Below are positions 16,610 to 24,631 of a stretch of DNA of 35,266 nt, piece by piece; the first letter of the stretch is position 1, and every line of letters starts with the position of its first letter. The translations under genes were made by a program, and so were the position numbers. Origin of the DNA: an uncultured Bacteroidota bacterium (lineage in GTDB: Bacteria > Bacteroidota > Bacteroidia > Bacteroidales > UBA12481); assembly GCA_903851365.1 (NCBI GenBank), contig CAINOB010000012.1, positions 1-35,266 of the forward strand, given 5' to 3'. The notes below the pieces were generated by a model. That model did no database searches. It was given only the letters and a program-made list of their open reading frames with translations, and had not been told where the DNA came from.

Positions 16610-18399
16610 TAAAACACAAAATACATATCCTGGTTTGCGGGGGTACTGGTTGTAAATCCTCAAACAGTGATTTACTGGTGAGTACACTCCGGAATGAGCT
16701 TATTGAAAACGGACTTGATAAAGAAGTTCAGGTTGTTCTAACCGGCTGTTTTGGATTTTGTGAGCAGGGTCCGATTGTTAAAGTTCTGCCCGACAATATT
16801 TTCTATGTTGGAGTCAAACCAGATGATGCACATGAAATTATTGCGGAACACATCATCAAAGGCAGAAAGGTTCAACGCTTGCTTTACGTTGACCCTAAAA
16901 CTAAAGAAAGAATTCAGGATGCCAAGGGCATGAATTTTTATAAAAAGCAGCTTCGCATTGCTTTGCGGAATTGTGGTTTCATTGATCCGGAAAGTATTGA
17001 TGAATCTATTGCCCGGGATGGATATGCTGCATTGGCAAAAGTTCTTACGGAGCTCACTCCTGCCGAAACTGTTCAGATTGTGAAACAGTCGGGATTACGT
17101 GGTCGTGGAGGCGGCGGTTTTTCTACTGGTCTCAAATGGGAAATTACCGCTAAAAGTCAGGCGGATCAAAAATATGTGGTTTGTAATGCGGATGAAGGGG
17201 ATCCCGGAGCATTTATGGACCGGTCGATTCTTGAAGGTGATCCACATACGGTGATTGAAGCAATGGCAATTAATGGATATTGTACCGGTGCCGATAAAGG
17301 GTTGGTTTATATCCGAGCTGAATATCCATTAGCTATCGAAAGACTCAAAATAGCGATCAAACAGGCCAGGGAATATGGATTGCTTGGCCAGGACATTTTT
17401 GGAACCGGTTTTAACTTTGATATTGACCTTCGTTATGGTGCCGGTGCATTTGTCTGTGGGGAAGAAACTGCATTGATCCATTCGATGGAAGGTGAAAGGG
17501 GTGAACCTACTTTCAAACCCCCGTTCCCATCAGAAGAAGGTTACCTTGGCAAACCTACCAATGTAAATAATGTTGAGACCTATGCCAACATACCCCCGAT
17601 TATCCTGCAGGGTGCTGAATGGTTCAGTTCGATTGGAACAGAAAAATCCAAAGGCACAAAAGTGTTCGCACTCGCTGGTAAGGTCAATAATGTCGGGTTG
17701 GTCGAAGTCCCGATGGGTACCACTCTTCGTGAGGTGATATTTGAAATTGGTGGTGGAATCAAGGGCAACAAAAAGTTCAAGGCAGTACAGACGGGTGGAC
17801 CTTCCGGAGGATGCCTGACCGAAAAACATCTGGATATTCCGATTGATTATGATAATCTTATTGCTTGCGGCTCAATGATGGGTTCAGGCGGTATGATCAT
17901 TGTGGATGAAGATGATTGCATGGTTTCCATGGCAAAATACTATCTGGATTTTACTGTTGAAGAATCATGTGGTAAATGCTCTCCATGCCGTATCGGAAAT
18001 AAGCGTTTATATGAAATCCTCGAAACGATAACCAAAGGCAAGGGTACAGTCGAAGATCTGGACCGGCTGAGGAATCTCAGTGAGGTAATTAAAGATACGT
18101 CATTATGCGGATTAGGACAGACTTCACCAAATCCTGTGTTATCTACGCTTGATAATTTCCTTGATGAATATGAAGCTCATGTTAAGGATCACAAATGTCC
18201 GGCTGGACAATGCCGCGACCTGATGACCTATTGGATTGAACCTGAAAATTGTGTTGGTTGTACAGCCTGCGCAAGGGTTTGTCCGGTCAGTGCCATTAGT
18301 GGTGAGCGTAAGGAAGTTCACATCATTGATGCGGCGTTATGCATCAAATGCGGTGCTTGTTTGGAGAAGTGCAAGTTTAATGCAGTTTATGTTTCTTAA
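16606..18399 (+). CDS. hydB: HydB, long NuoF-like subunit of bifurcating-type [FeFe] hydrogenase
   Basis: The flavin subunit of the trimeric HydABC complex, which couples NADH and reduced ferredoxin to H2. At 597 residues it has three parts. A thioredoxin-like [2Fe-2S] domain has Cys11, 16, 48 and 52. The NuoF core has GLRGRGGGGFSTGLKW, CNADEGDPGAFMDR, GAGAFVCGEETAL and [4Fe-4S] ligands ESCGKCSPCRIG plus SLCGLGQ. A C-terminal two-[4Fe-4S] ferredoxin has CVGCTACARVCP and CIKCGACLEKC. Glu239 of YIRAEY preserves the NADH-type ribose contact. This long architecture is that of electron-bifurcating HydB; bifurcation itself is inferred. HydA follows after 18 nt. Confidence 0.96.
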   Translation: MIKHKIHILVCGGTGCKSSNSDLLVSTLRNELIENGLDKEVQVVLTGCFGFCEQGPIVKVLPDNIFYVGVKPDDAHEIIAEHIIKGRKVQRLLYVDPKTKERIQDAKGMNFYKKQLRIALRNCGFIDPESIDESIARDGYAALAKVLTELTPAETVQIVKQSGLRGRGGGGFSTGLKWEITAKSQADQKYVVCNADEGDPGAFMDRSILEGDPHTVIEAMAINGYCTGADKGLVYIRAEYPLAIERLKIAIKQAREYGLLGQDIFGTGFNFDIDLRYGAGAFVCGEETALIHSMEGERGEPTFKPPFPSEEGYLGKPTNVNNVETYANIPPIILQGAEWFSSIGTEKSKGTKVFALAGKVNNVGLVEVPMGTTLREVIFEIGGGIKGNKKFKAVQTGGPSGGCLTEKHLDIPIDYDNLIACGSMMGSGGMIIVDEDDCMVSMAKYYLDFTVEESCGKCSPCRIGNKRLYEILETITKGKGTVEDLDRLRNLSEVIKDTSLCGLGQTSPNPVLSTLDNFLDEYEAHVKDHKCPAGQCRDLMTYWIEPENCVGCTACARVCPVSAISGERKEVHIIDAALCIKCGACLEKCKFNAVYVS

Positions 18400-18417
18400 G
18401 ACCAGATTATCATTGCT

Positions 18418-20199
18418 ATGGATAAAATAAATTTGATTATCGATCATAAGCCGGTCCAGGTGGAACCCGGCACCAGTTTGTTGAAAGCAGCCCAGCAGGT
18501 AGGAATTAATATACCAACTCTCTGCTATCTGCATCTCGAAGACCTGAACATTGAAAACAAACCCGGCGGATGCAGGATTTGTGTTGTAGAAGTGAGCGGA
18601 AGAAGAAACCTTGCTCCTTCGTGTGCTACGGTATGCCAGGAAGGTATGGTTGTAAAAACCAATACCATGCGGGTATTAAATGCCAGAAGAACGGTTATGG
18701 AGCTAATTCTGTCTGACCATCCTTTTGACTGCCTGATTTGTGCAAAAAGCGGAACCTGTGATCTTCAAAAGACGGCCCAGGATCTGGGTATCAGGGAGAT
18801 TCATTACAAAGGAGAGCAGTCACATTATAAAGAGGACCGTTCCCCATCGATTATCCGGGATATGGATAAATGCATTCTATGCCGCCGCTGCGAGATGATG
18901 TGCAATAAGTTCCAGACTGTTGGGGCTTTGTGGGGAATTAATCGTGGTTTTACTTCGGTGGTAGCTCCGGCCTTTGAACAGGATCTGGTTAAATCGACCT
19001 GTACTTATTGCGGACAATGTGTTGCAGTTTGCCCAACGGGTGCGCTGACCGAAGTTGATAATACCAATCAGATCATCAGGGCATTAGCAAATCCGAAGAA
19101 AACAGTAATTGTTCAAACTGCACCTGCTGTGAGAGCAGCACTTGGCGAGGAATTTGGTATGGAACCTGGTTCTCTGGTAACGGGTAAGATGGTTTCAGCA
19201 TTGAAGCAGCTTGGGTTTGATTATGTTTTTGATACCGATTTTGCTGCAGACCTTACTATTATGGAGGAGGGTACCGAACTTCTAAAACGGCTGACAAATT
19301 ATTTGAATGGAAATAAGGAAGAGTCCTTGCCTATTCTTACCTCCTGCTGTCCTGCCTGGGTAAATTTCTTTGAAGAGTATTTTCCTGAGATGAAGGATAT
19401 TCCTTCAACTGCCAGGTCGCCGCAGCAAATGTTTGGGGCAATTGCAAAGACTTATTTTGCTGATAAGATCGGGGTCGATCGTAAGGATTTAATTGTGGCC
19501 TCAATCATGCCTTGCCTGGCCAAGAAGTATGAGTGCCAACGTGAGGAATTTAAGACGGACGGAAATCCCGATGTTGATTATGCACTTTCAACACGCGAAT
19601 TAGCAGCATTAATTAAGCAATCAAATATTGATTTTCTCAGTCTTCCGGATGCAGATTTCGATAAACCGATGGGTGAGTCGACCGGAGCGGCCGTGATTTT
19701 CGGAACTACTGGCGGTGTTATTGAAGCAGCCGTTCGAACAGCCTATGAAGTTTATACTGGAAAAACACTGGAGAGAATCAGTTTTGAGGAATTGCGGGGG
19801 ATGGAAGGCATCCGCCATGCGACGATTGATTTTAATGGATTACCTATTAATATCGGGATCGCCCATGGTTTAGGGAATGCGCGTGAACTACTGGAAAGCA
19901 TAAAAGCCGGAACCTGTAACTTCCATGCGATTGAAATTATGGCTTGTCCTGGTGGCTGTATTGGCGGAGGAGGGCAGCCTCTGCACCACGGCAAATCCGG
20001 AGTCATCACAGCGAGACAGAAAGCCATTTATCAGGAAGATTTGGCTAAACCCATTCGGAAGTCTCATGAAAATCCATACATCAAGGAATTATACACCGAA
20101 TTTCTGGGTGAACCGCTCAGTGAGAAATCGCATCATCTGCTTCATACTCACTATTTCGATCGCAGTAAAGTTAAAGTGGTAATTCCCAAAACAAAATAA
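18418..20199 (+). CDS. hydA: HydA, [FeFe] hydrogenase catalytic subunit (set B, canonical)
   Basis: A 593-residue group A hydrogenase of the HydABC type. It has an N-terminal [2Fe-2S] (CYLHLEDLNIENKPGGCRIC), His-Cys [4Fe-4S] (HPFDCLICAKSGTC), two [4Fe-4S] (CILCRRCEMMC, CTYCGQCVAVC), the H-cluster domain and the SHENP ... LLHTHY tail. L1 TSCCPAW is canonical (Cys310 proton shuttle, Cys311 cluster ligand), L2 is MPCLAKKYE and L3 MACPGGCIGGGGQP. Proton-path motifs EEGTELL and SPQQMFG are present. It is a clear paralogue of the HydA at 10497-12290 and the best candidate for the main catalytic H2 enzyme. The maturases it needs are encoded elsewhere. Confidence 0.97.
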   Translation: MDKINLIIDHKPVQVEPGTSLLKAAQQVGINIPTLCYLHLEDLNIENKPGGCRICVVEVSGRRNLAPSCATVCQEGMVVKTNTMRVLNARRTVMELILSDHPFDCLICAKSGTCDLQKTAQDLGIREIHYKGEQSHYKEDRSPSIIRDMDKCILCRRCEMMCNKFQTVGALWGINRGFTSVVAPAFEQDLVKSTCTYCGQCVAVCPTGALTEVDNTNQIIRALANPKKTVIVQTAPAVRAALGEEFGMEPGSLVTGKMVSALKQLGFDYVFDTDFAADLTIMEEGTELLKRLTNYLNGNKEESLPILTSCCPAWVNFFEEYFPEMKDIPSTARSPQQMFGAIAKTYFADKIGVDRKDLIVASIMPCLAKKYECQREEFKTDGNPDVDYALSTRELAALIKQSNIDFLSLPDADFDKPMGESTGAAVIFGTTGGVIEAAVRTAYEVYTGKTLERISFEELRGMEGIRHATIDFNGLPINIGIAHGLGNARELLESIKAGTCNFHAIEIMACPGGCIGGGGQPLHHGKSGVITARQKAIYQEDLAKPIRKSHENPYIKELYTEFLGEPLSEKSHHLLHTHYFDRSKVKVVIPKTK

Positions 20200-20205
20200 A
20201 GCACT

Positions 20206-20688
20206 ATGTCCAGCATAAAAGTAGAATTACATGAAAACCAGGTCAATGAGCTGGTTGAAGTTTGCAAATCATTCTCAAATGATCCGTTTGAACTAATCCA
20301 TGTTTTGCATAAGGCCCAAAGTATTTTCGGTTACCTTCCGGCAGAAGTGCAGGAAATTGTGGCCCGCGAATTGAAAATTCCAGTAGCCAAAGTCTACGGT
20401 GTGGTAACTTTCTATTCATTTTTCAGTATGATACCAAAAGGGCAAAACCCGATTTCCATTTGTATGGGAACCGCCTGTTATGTCAGGGGAGCCGAGAAGG
20501 TACTTGAAGAATTTAAGCGGAAGTTAGCCGTTGAAGTGGGAGAGACCACAAAAGACGGAAGATTCTCATTAAACTGCTTGCGTTGTGTTGGTGCCTGCGG
20601 TTTGGCTCCGGTAGTTATGGTTGGAGATAAAACTTATGGCAGGGTTTCACCGGATGGTGTTCAGGAGATTCTCGCAGAATATATGTAG
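20206..20688 (+). CDS. hydC: HydC, NuoE-like [2Fe-2S] subunit of set B
   Basis: The 160-residue small subunit that completes HydABC, 6 nt after HydA. The N-terminal helical domain (about 1-75) is followed by a thioredoxin-like [2Fe-2S] domain with CMGTAC (C-x4-C) and CVGAC (C-x3-C). The KVYGVVTFYSFFSMIPKG segment is typical of NuoE. The gene order HydB-HydA-HydC differs from NuoE-NuoF-HydA in sets A and C, which argues against simple recent tandem duplication. The stop at 20688 faces the SpoIIE stop at 20713 on the other strand, and no convincing hairpin lies between them. Confidence 0.95.
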   Translation: MSSIKVELHENQVNELVEVCKSFSNDPFELIHVLHKAQSIFGYLPAEVQEIVARELKIPVAKVYGVVTFYSFFSMIPKGQNPISICMGTACYVRGAEKVLEEFKRKLAVEVGETTKDGRFSLNCLRCVGACGLAPVVMVGDKTYGRVSPDGVQEILAEYM

Positions 20689-20712
20689 AGACGTTTGGTG
20701 CTTCTTTATCAG

Positions 20713-21900
20713 TTAGATATAAGAAACTTTTACTTCTAGCAAGAATTTTTTCTCAAGAGTTCTGGCAATCCGCTTGACGACAGTCCGGCGGATTTCCAGT
20801 TCTACGGGCAGGCTTGGATCCTGATGCGCAATATTTATCCGGGTTCCGATGATGAAATACACTTCATCTGACTGCAGAATCATTTTAATAATTTCATCAG
20901 CAGGGCCTTTGCCAACTTTGACGTTTTCATTATAGTGGTCGAGTAAAACCGAAACCTTCCCAAGCGTTAAAATCCCTTCTGTTATAAGATCAACGCCTTC
21001 AAGAAAGGCGACCGGCGGTAAGTCGGGATCAGTAAACTCAAATGAATCAACGATTTTCTTTTTCCATTCGCGGGCAATAATGTCCGCGGTTGTGGCGCCG
21101 CAAAGTATTTTCCGTCCAGGGAAGTCTTTAACACGGGTGGCTAATTCCTTATCTTTTTCTAATTCATAAGGTGGTCCGGAGCAGATCAGTAATTTTCGAG
21201 GTTCCCTGAAATAGATGGTGGCACAGCTTGTATCATCCTGGCAATGATACTTGTCATTCTGCACAGCCGAGTTTATTATTCGGGTTGATAGTTTCCGCGC
21301 TGAGATATCAGGATCGCGTGTAATCAGATCTCTGATATGGTCGCCGAGCTTTTCCCGGCCCCAGCCGAATGGATAGGCTGTGAATCCCAGTCCTGACTGT
21401 ACAACGCCATCGGAGCAAATAACTATCCGATCTTCTTTTCTGGCATAAAATGAACATGTCAAAATTTCTTTTCCGGCATTTTTATCGGTGGTCATCAGGA
21501 TGCAGTTCCATTCGGGCTCAAGTTGTTGACGACCCCGGAAAATGAGTGCATGGGGGTTATCGTATTCCAGAATTCTAGTCAGCCCGTCCTCCTGTATATC
21601 GACAACGGTAAATGTTGAATATGACATTTGCCTGTCGGAGCATACCGGCAGGGTATTCATGATTATTTCCGCTATTTTTTCGACATCCTTATGTTCCTTA
21701 GTAAAATTTAATGCCATGGTTGCTGTTAGTGTTGCCAGCATATTTGCCTTGACACCGTGACCCATGCCATCGCTCAAAACCATAATAGTGCGACCCTCTT
21801 CTGAGACTTTCTGACTCAGAAAAACGTCCCCGCATATCCGTTCACCCTCCTGATACTTCTGCTGGCAGTTTATCTCGATATGGAATCGCGGCTCGTTCAT
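20713..21900 (-). CDS. SpoIIE/PP2C-type protein phosphatase
   Basis: A serine/threonine phosphatase of 395 residues. The PP2C metal residues are in GERICGDVF, LSDGMGHG, ICSDGV and CQDDTSC, all in the N-terminal 230 residues. The following roughly 160 residues (from RKLLICSGPP to the end) form a separate alpha/beta region I cannot name. It overlaps the PAS-containing HydS gene by 4 nt (ATGA), so it is probably that sensor's direct output: a phosphatase acting on a protein controlled by a GHKL kinase. This HydS-phosphatase pairing is known from genomes of anaerobic bacteria. Its target is not identifiable here. Confidence 0.9.
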   Translation of the reverse strand: MNEPRFHIEINCQQKYQEGERICGDVFLSQKVSEEGRTIMVLSDGMGHGVKANMLATLTATMALNFTKEHKDVEKIAEIIMNTLPVCSDRQMSYSTFTVVDIQEDGLTRILEYDNPHALIFRGRQQLEPEWNCILMTTDKNAGKEILTCSFYARKEDRIVICSDGVVQSGLGFTAYPFGWGREKLGDHIRDLITRDPDISARKLSTRIINSAVQNDKYHCQDDTSCATIYFREPRKLLICSGPPYELEKDKELATRVKDFPGRKILCGATTADIIAREWKKKIVDSFEFTDPDLPPVAFLEGVDLITEGILTLGKVSVLLDHYNENVKVGKGPADEIIKMILQSDEVYFIIGTRINIAHQDPSLPVELEIRRTVVKRIARTLEKKFLLEVKVSYI

Positions 21901-23789
21901 TTGGTTTCTTCCGAACGATAGTATTTAATAATTGAATTCAGCATTCTTTCTGTATCCGAAGCGCCCTCGCCAAGCAGAAATCCTATCTGTTGAACCATTT
22001 CAAGGTTTTTATCGATCACTTCAGTTACTTTTTTGATCACCTCTTCCTTTTGAACTTCAGGCAGCGAGAGGTCGCGCAGAACGGCCCCAAGAATGGAACC
22101 TTTATTTATGGGGAAAACAGACAAGTTTAAAAGTCTGTTATTCATTGCGATATCTTTATGCATTATATCCTGATGATTCTGAAGGACAAATGTAAACAGG
22201 TTAAGCATCTGAGGAGGAAATAATGTTCGAAGGTCGGCGCCTTTTAGCCCGGGAATTACCTCATCAATAGATTTTATTTCATCGCCAAGGATTTCTATGA
22301 ACTCTCGGTTGGCTTGAATAATTCTCAGATTTTCATTTACGATGACCACACCTGAGGGTATCTTCTGCAATACTGCTGTCAGGGTTTCGGAATATTCCTG
22401 TGCAAGTTTTTTTTCTTCCAATGCCAGTTTTTCAGATTCCTGCAGCGCTTTCTGAGCTTTTGCGAGCTGTTCATTAGATGAGCGTAATGATTTAATGTAT
22501 TCCTGCTTGTTTTTTGTTCCGTAGAGATGACACATTTCGGCTTTAGCGAGGCCTAGGGCAACAGCAATGGCAAAATCACGGCACGTCTTATATCCACAGG
22601 CAAGGCAGCCACGGTTAGTATCATGATCCCCGGATGTTCCGATCAGTCGGAGAATATCGCTGATTTCAGTCTCATCTGGTAAGGTAAGAATCTGATCATC
22701 AGGAGTAAATTGCCTATCAATTTCGGCGATTTTGTGCAATTCAAGATTTGATTGCCAATCTTCGTCGATGAAATTCTCAAACCTCTTTGCAGCATAGTCG
22801 GTCACAAGGGTCCTTCTGCGGAACTTATGACCGCCGGCTGACATACCCGGTCCCATGATACAACCTTCGCAATAGAACAGATCGAGATGTTTTCGAATAT
22901 CATATGATGTCGCAAACTCATCAATAGATTCTATCATATCCTGACGACCGTCGGTAGACAGGAAGTTACTTGCCAGGAGCTCCTCGAATTGATCAGCTGC
23001 CTGCATGAATCCAGAAGATAGGGGATAGAGGGCTCCTTTTCTTCCGTTCGGAGGATTGAAATCTGAAAATTCAACTGAATTTTCAGAAATTTGCTGAGTG
23101 GAGAACCATTCGCGTAATTCGGTAAACGAAATCTGAGCATCGATATGGTGAGGCTCACCCGGCTTTCCAAATTCAAGCCGGCTTGCGAGACAAGGATTAA
23201 TCAAAACCACAACGGTCTCATCTGATTCCCTTTCGCGAATTATCCGAGCCATTATTGAAGCAGGACTATGGACCTGAATAATATTTTCGGTTAGTTGCGG
23301 CTGGTGTTTTGTGATATAGGAAACCACCGCCGGGCATTTCGAGGATATCCTGTACTTGCCCTTAAAATCTGAGAATAGTTTAGCATGTGCTTGTGCTGAC
23401 AGGTCTACTGCGAATGACAAGTCGTACACCCCTGCAAAACCCAGAGCTCTGATCATGCCGACAAAATTCCTGTAGTCGGTTATGTCGGGGAATTCAGCCG
23501 AAATACTGGGATCAATTATTGCACTTGCCTGTTTGCCGGATTTAAGAAAATCTTTGACTTTTTCGAGGTCCGACTGAATTTTCACTGCTCTGGTGGGGCA
23601 GATAGAATAACAACTTCCGCAGGCAATACATCGATCGGACAGGATACTTACGTGATCAACATTTGCTTTTACTTCGATAGCCATTGCAGGGCACTCCCTA
23701 ACACACGCATAGCAAAGGATGCAGGGTTCTGGTTCTATCCAGATTATCCGGTCATTAGTTTTATTGTCTGGGATATTTGATTTTTTCAT
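21897..23789 (-). CDS. HydS/HsfB-type sensory [FeFe] hydrogenase-like protein with PAS domain
   Basis: A 630-residue putative H2 or redox sensor. Order: two-[4Fe-4S] ferredoxin (Cys23, 26, 29, 33 and Cys54, 57, 60, 64); hydrogenase-like domain with L1 SSKCPAVV, L2 NPCLASR and L3 FYCEGCIMGPG; Fe-S domain CLACGYKTC with a later Cys (EMCHLY); coiled coil about 428-465; PAS domain about 473-570; C-terminal helix. The shuttle Cys is Lys, L2 lacks the Met and Lys of active enzymes, and L3 is C-x2-C instead of C-x3-C. It matches the sensory group C described for Thermotoga and clostridia. It overlaps its neighbours by 4 nt on both sides. Confidence 0.92.
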   Translation of the reverse strand: MKKSNIPDNKTNDRIIWIEPEPCILCYACVRECPAMAIEVKANVDHVSILSDRCIACGSCYSICPTRAVKIQSDLEKVKDFLKSGKQASAIIDPSISAEFPDITDYRNFVGMIRALGFAGVYDLSFAVDLSAQAHAKLFSDFKGKYRISSKCPAVVSYITKHQPQLTENIIQVHSPASIMARIIRERESDETVVVLINPCLASRLEFGKPGEPHHIDAQISFTELREWFSTQQISENSVEFSDFNPPNGRKGALYPLSSGFMQAADQFEELLASNFLSTDGRQDMIESIDEFATSYDIRKHLDLFYCEGCIMGPGMSAGGHKFRRRTLVTDYAAKRFENFIDEDWQSNLELHKIAEIDRQFTPDDQILTLPDETEISDILRLIGTSGDHDTNRGCLACGYKTCRDFAIAVALGLAKAEMCHLYGTKNKQEYIKSLRSSNEQLAKAQKALQESEKLALEEKKLAQEYSETLTAVLQKIPSGVVIVNENLRIIQANREFIEILGDEIKSIDEVIPGLKGADLRTLFPPQMLNLFTFVLQNHQDIMHKDIAMNNRLLNLSVFPINKGSILGAVLRDLSLPEVQKEEVIKKVTEVIDKNLEMVQQIGFLLGEGASDTERMLNSIIKYYRSEETK

Positions 23790-24037
23790 AGCCCAAAATG
23801 GTTCTTTAACAGTCTTTTCAATTCGTCAGGATCGTGTGAATGTATTAAATTATCTCCGATCTGGATCATTGGCCCTTCACCACAATGGCCAAAGCAGTGT
23901 GATCCATGAAAATTGACTTTATCTGTGAGGTGATATTGGATCAGAAATTGCTGGACAACCTGCACCATTTTTTTATTTCCGCGTGCGAAGCATGAGCTTC
24001 CCAGACAGATTCTTATCTCCGTTTTAATCTCTTCCAT
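23786..24037 (-). CDS. Small stand-alone [2Fe-2S] thioredoxin-like ferredoxin
   Basis: An 83-residue protein equal to the C-terminal domain of NuoE, with CLGSSC (C-x4-C) and CFGHC (C-x3-C). Leading the leftward operon and overlapping the PAS-HydS gene by ATGA, it is a likely electron partner or redox input for that sensor. Unlike the ferredoxin at 16193-16609 it keeps all four ligands. Confidence 0.9.
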   Translation of the reverse strand: MEEIKTEIRICLGSSCFARGNKKMVQVVQQFLIQYHLTDKVNFHGSHCFGHCGEGPMIQIGDNLIHSHDPDELKRLLKNHFGL

Positions 24038-24053
24038 GATTAGTTACAAATCA

Positions 24054-24071
24054 TTGTTCCAAAAATAACAA
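24054..24071. promoter_or_regulatory. Candidate Rex operator, leftward arm of block C
   Basis: TTGTTC-CAAAAA-TAACAA, one base from the inverted repeat TTGTTA-N6-TAACAA. It is 17 nt upstream of the leftward ferredoxin start and fully covers a minus-strand -7 box, so binding should occlude that promoter. Confidence 0.5.
24060..24067 (-). promoter_or_regulatory. Candidate -7 promoter box for the leftward sensor operon
   Basis: On the minus strand this reads TATTTTTG, a full match to TAnnTTTG. No clean TTTG was found at the -33 position (only a TTTTTTC run from 24091-24097), so the call is tentative. It would drive the ferredoxin, PAS-HydS and SpoIIE genes. Confidence 0.45.
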
Positions 24072-24132
24072 TAATGATCGCTGCTATTAGGAAAAAACCG
24101 AAAAATGTTGTAAAATTTGCATCCGAGATGTA

Positions 24133-24150
24133 ATGTTATATTAATAACAA
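24133..24150. promoter_or_regulatory. Candidate Rex operator, rightward arm of block C
   Basis: ATGTTA-TATTAA-TAACAA, again one base from TTGTTA-N6-TAACAA. A weaker partner, ATGTTT-ATTTGA-TAACAG (24150-24167), follows at a 17-nt offset and ends 1 nt before the ATG at 24169; the same tandem offset is seen at 12400-12434. A possible promoter is TTTG (24116-24119) with TATATTAA (24137-24144), overlapping the site. The 131-nt region 24038-24168 thus seems to hold back-to-back promoters, each with its own site. Confidence 0.5.
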
Positions 24151-24168
24151 TGTTTATTTGATAACAGA

Positions 24169-24627
24169 ATGAGTACTGAATTCGTGGATCTTTTGAAGAA
24201 ATTCCCTGCCGGACGGCGGGAAAACCTGATCCCTATTCTTCAGGAGTTTCAGGATCTGCATGGATTTATCCCAGAACCAGCAGTGGCTGCGATTGCGGAA
24301 TATCTTGAAATCCCAGCAGTTAAAATTTACAGTGTTGCTACTTTTTATAATGAGTTTCGATTCAATGCCGGAGGACGGTATCATTTTCAGGTTTGCCAGG
24401 GAATTGGATGCCAGGTGGATAGTAGTGAGAGGATACGTTCCGAATTAGGCAGGTTGCTTGAGATTGAACCCGGCGAAATTACCGGAGATGGCTGGTTTAG
24501 TCTCGAATGGGTACCTTGCCTGGGTGTTTGTCAGGAAGCTCCGGTTTTATCAGTCAATGGAGAGTTATATGCCAAAATGACTCCGGTGAGACTTAAAGAA
24601 CTTGTAGATAAGTTCCGCAATCGATAA
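24169..24627 (+). CDS. NuoE-like [2Fe-2S] subunit of divergent set C
   Basis: A 152-residue HydC/NuoE protein with the N-terminal helical part (LLKKFPAGRRENLIPILQEFQ) and a thioredoxin-like domain with CQGIGC (C-x4-C) and CLGVC (C-x3-C). All cluster ligands are present, unlike in its NuoF partner's N-terminal domain. It begins a rightward operon running at least through the receiver-kinase gene and probably to Rex, with gaps of 34 nt or less. Confidence 0.92.
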   Translation: MSTEFVDLLKKFPAGRRENLIPILQEFQDLHGFIPEPAVAAIAEYLEIPAVKIYSVATFYNEFRFNAGGRYHFQVCQGIGCQVDSSERIRSELGRLLEIEPGEITGDGWFSLEWVPCLGVCQEAPVLSVNGELYAKMTPVRLKELVDKFRNR

Positions 24628-24631
24628 AAAA

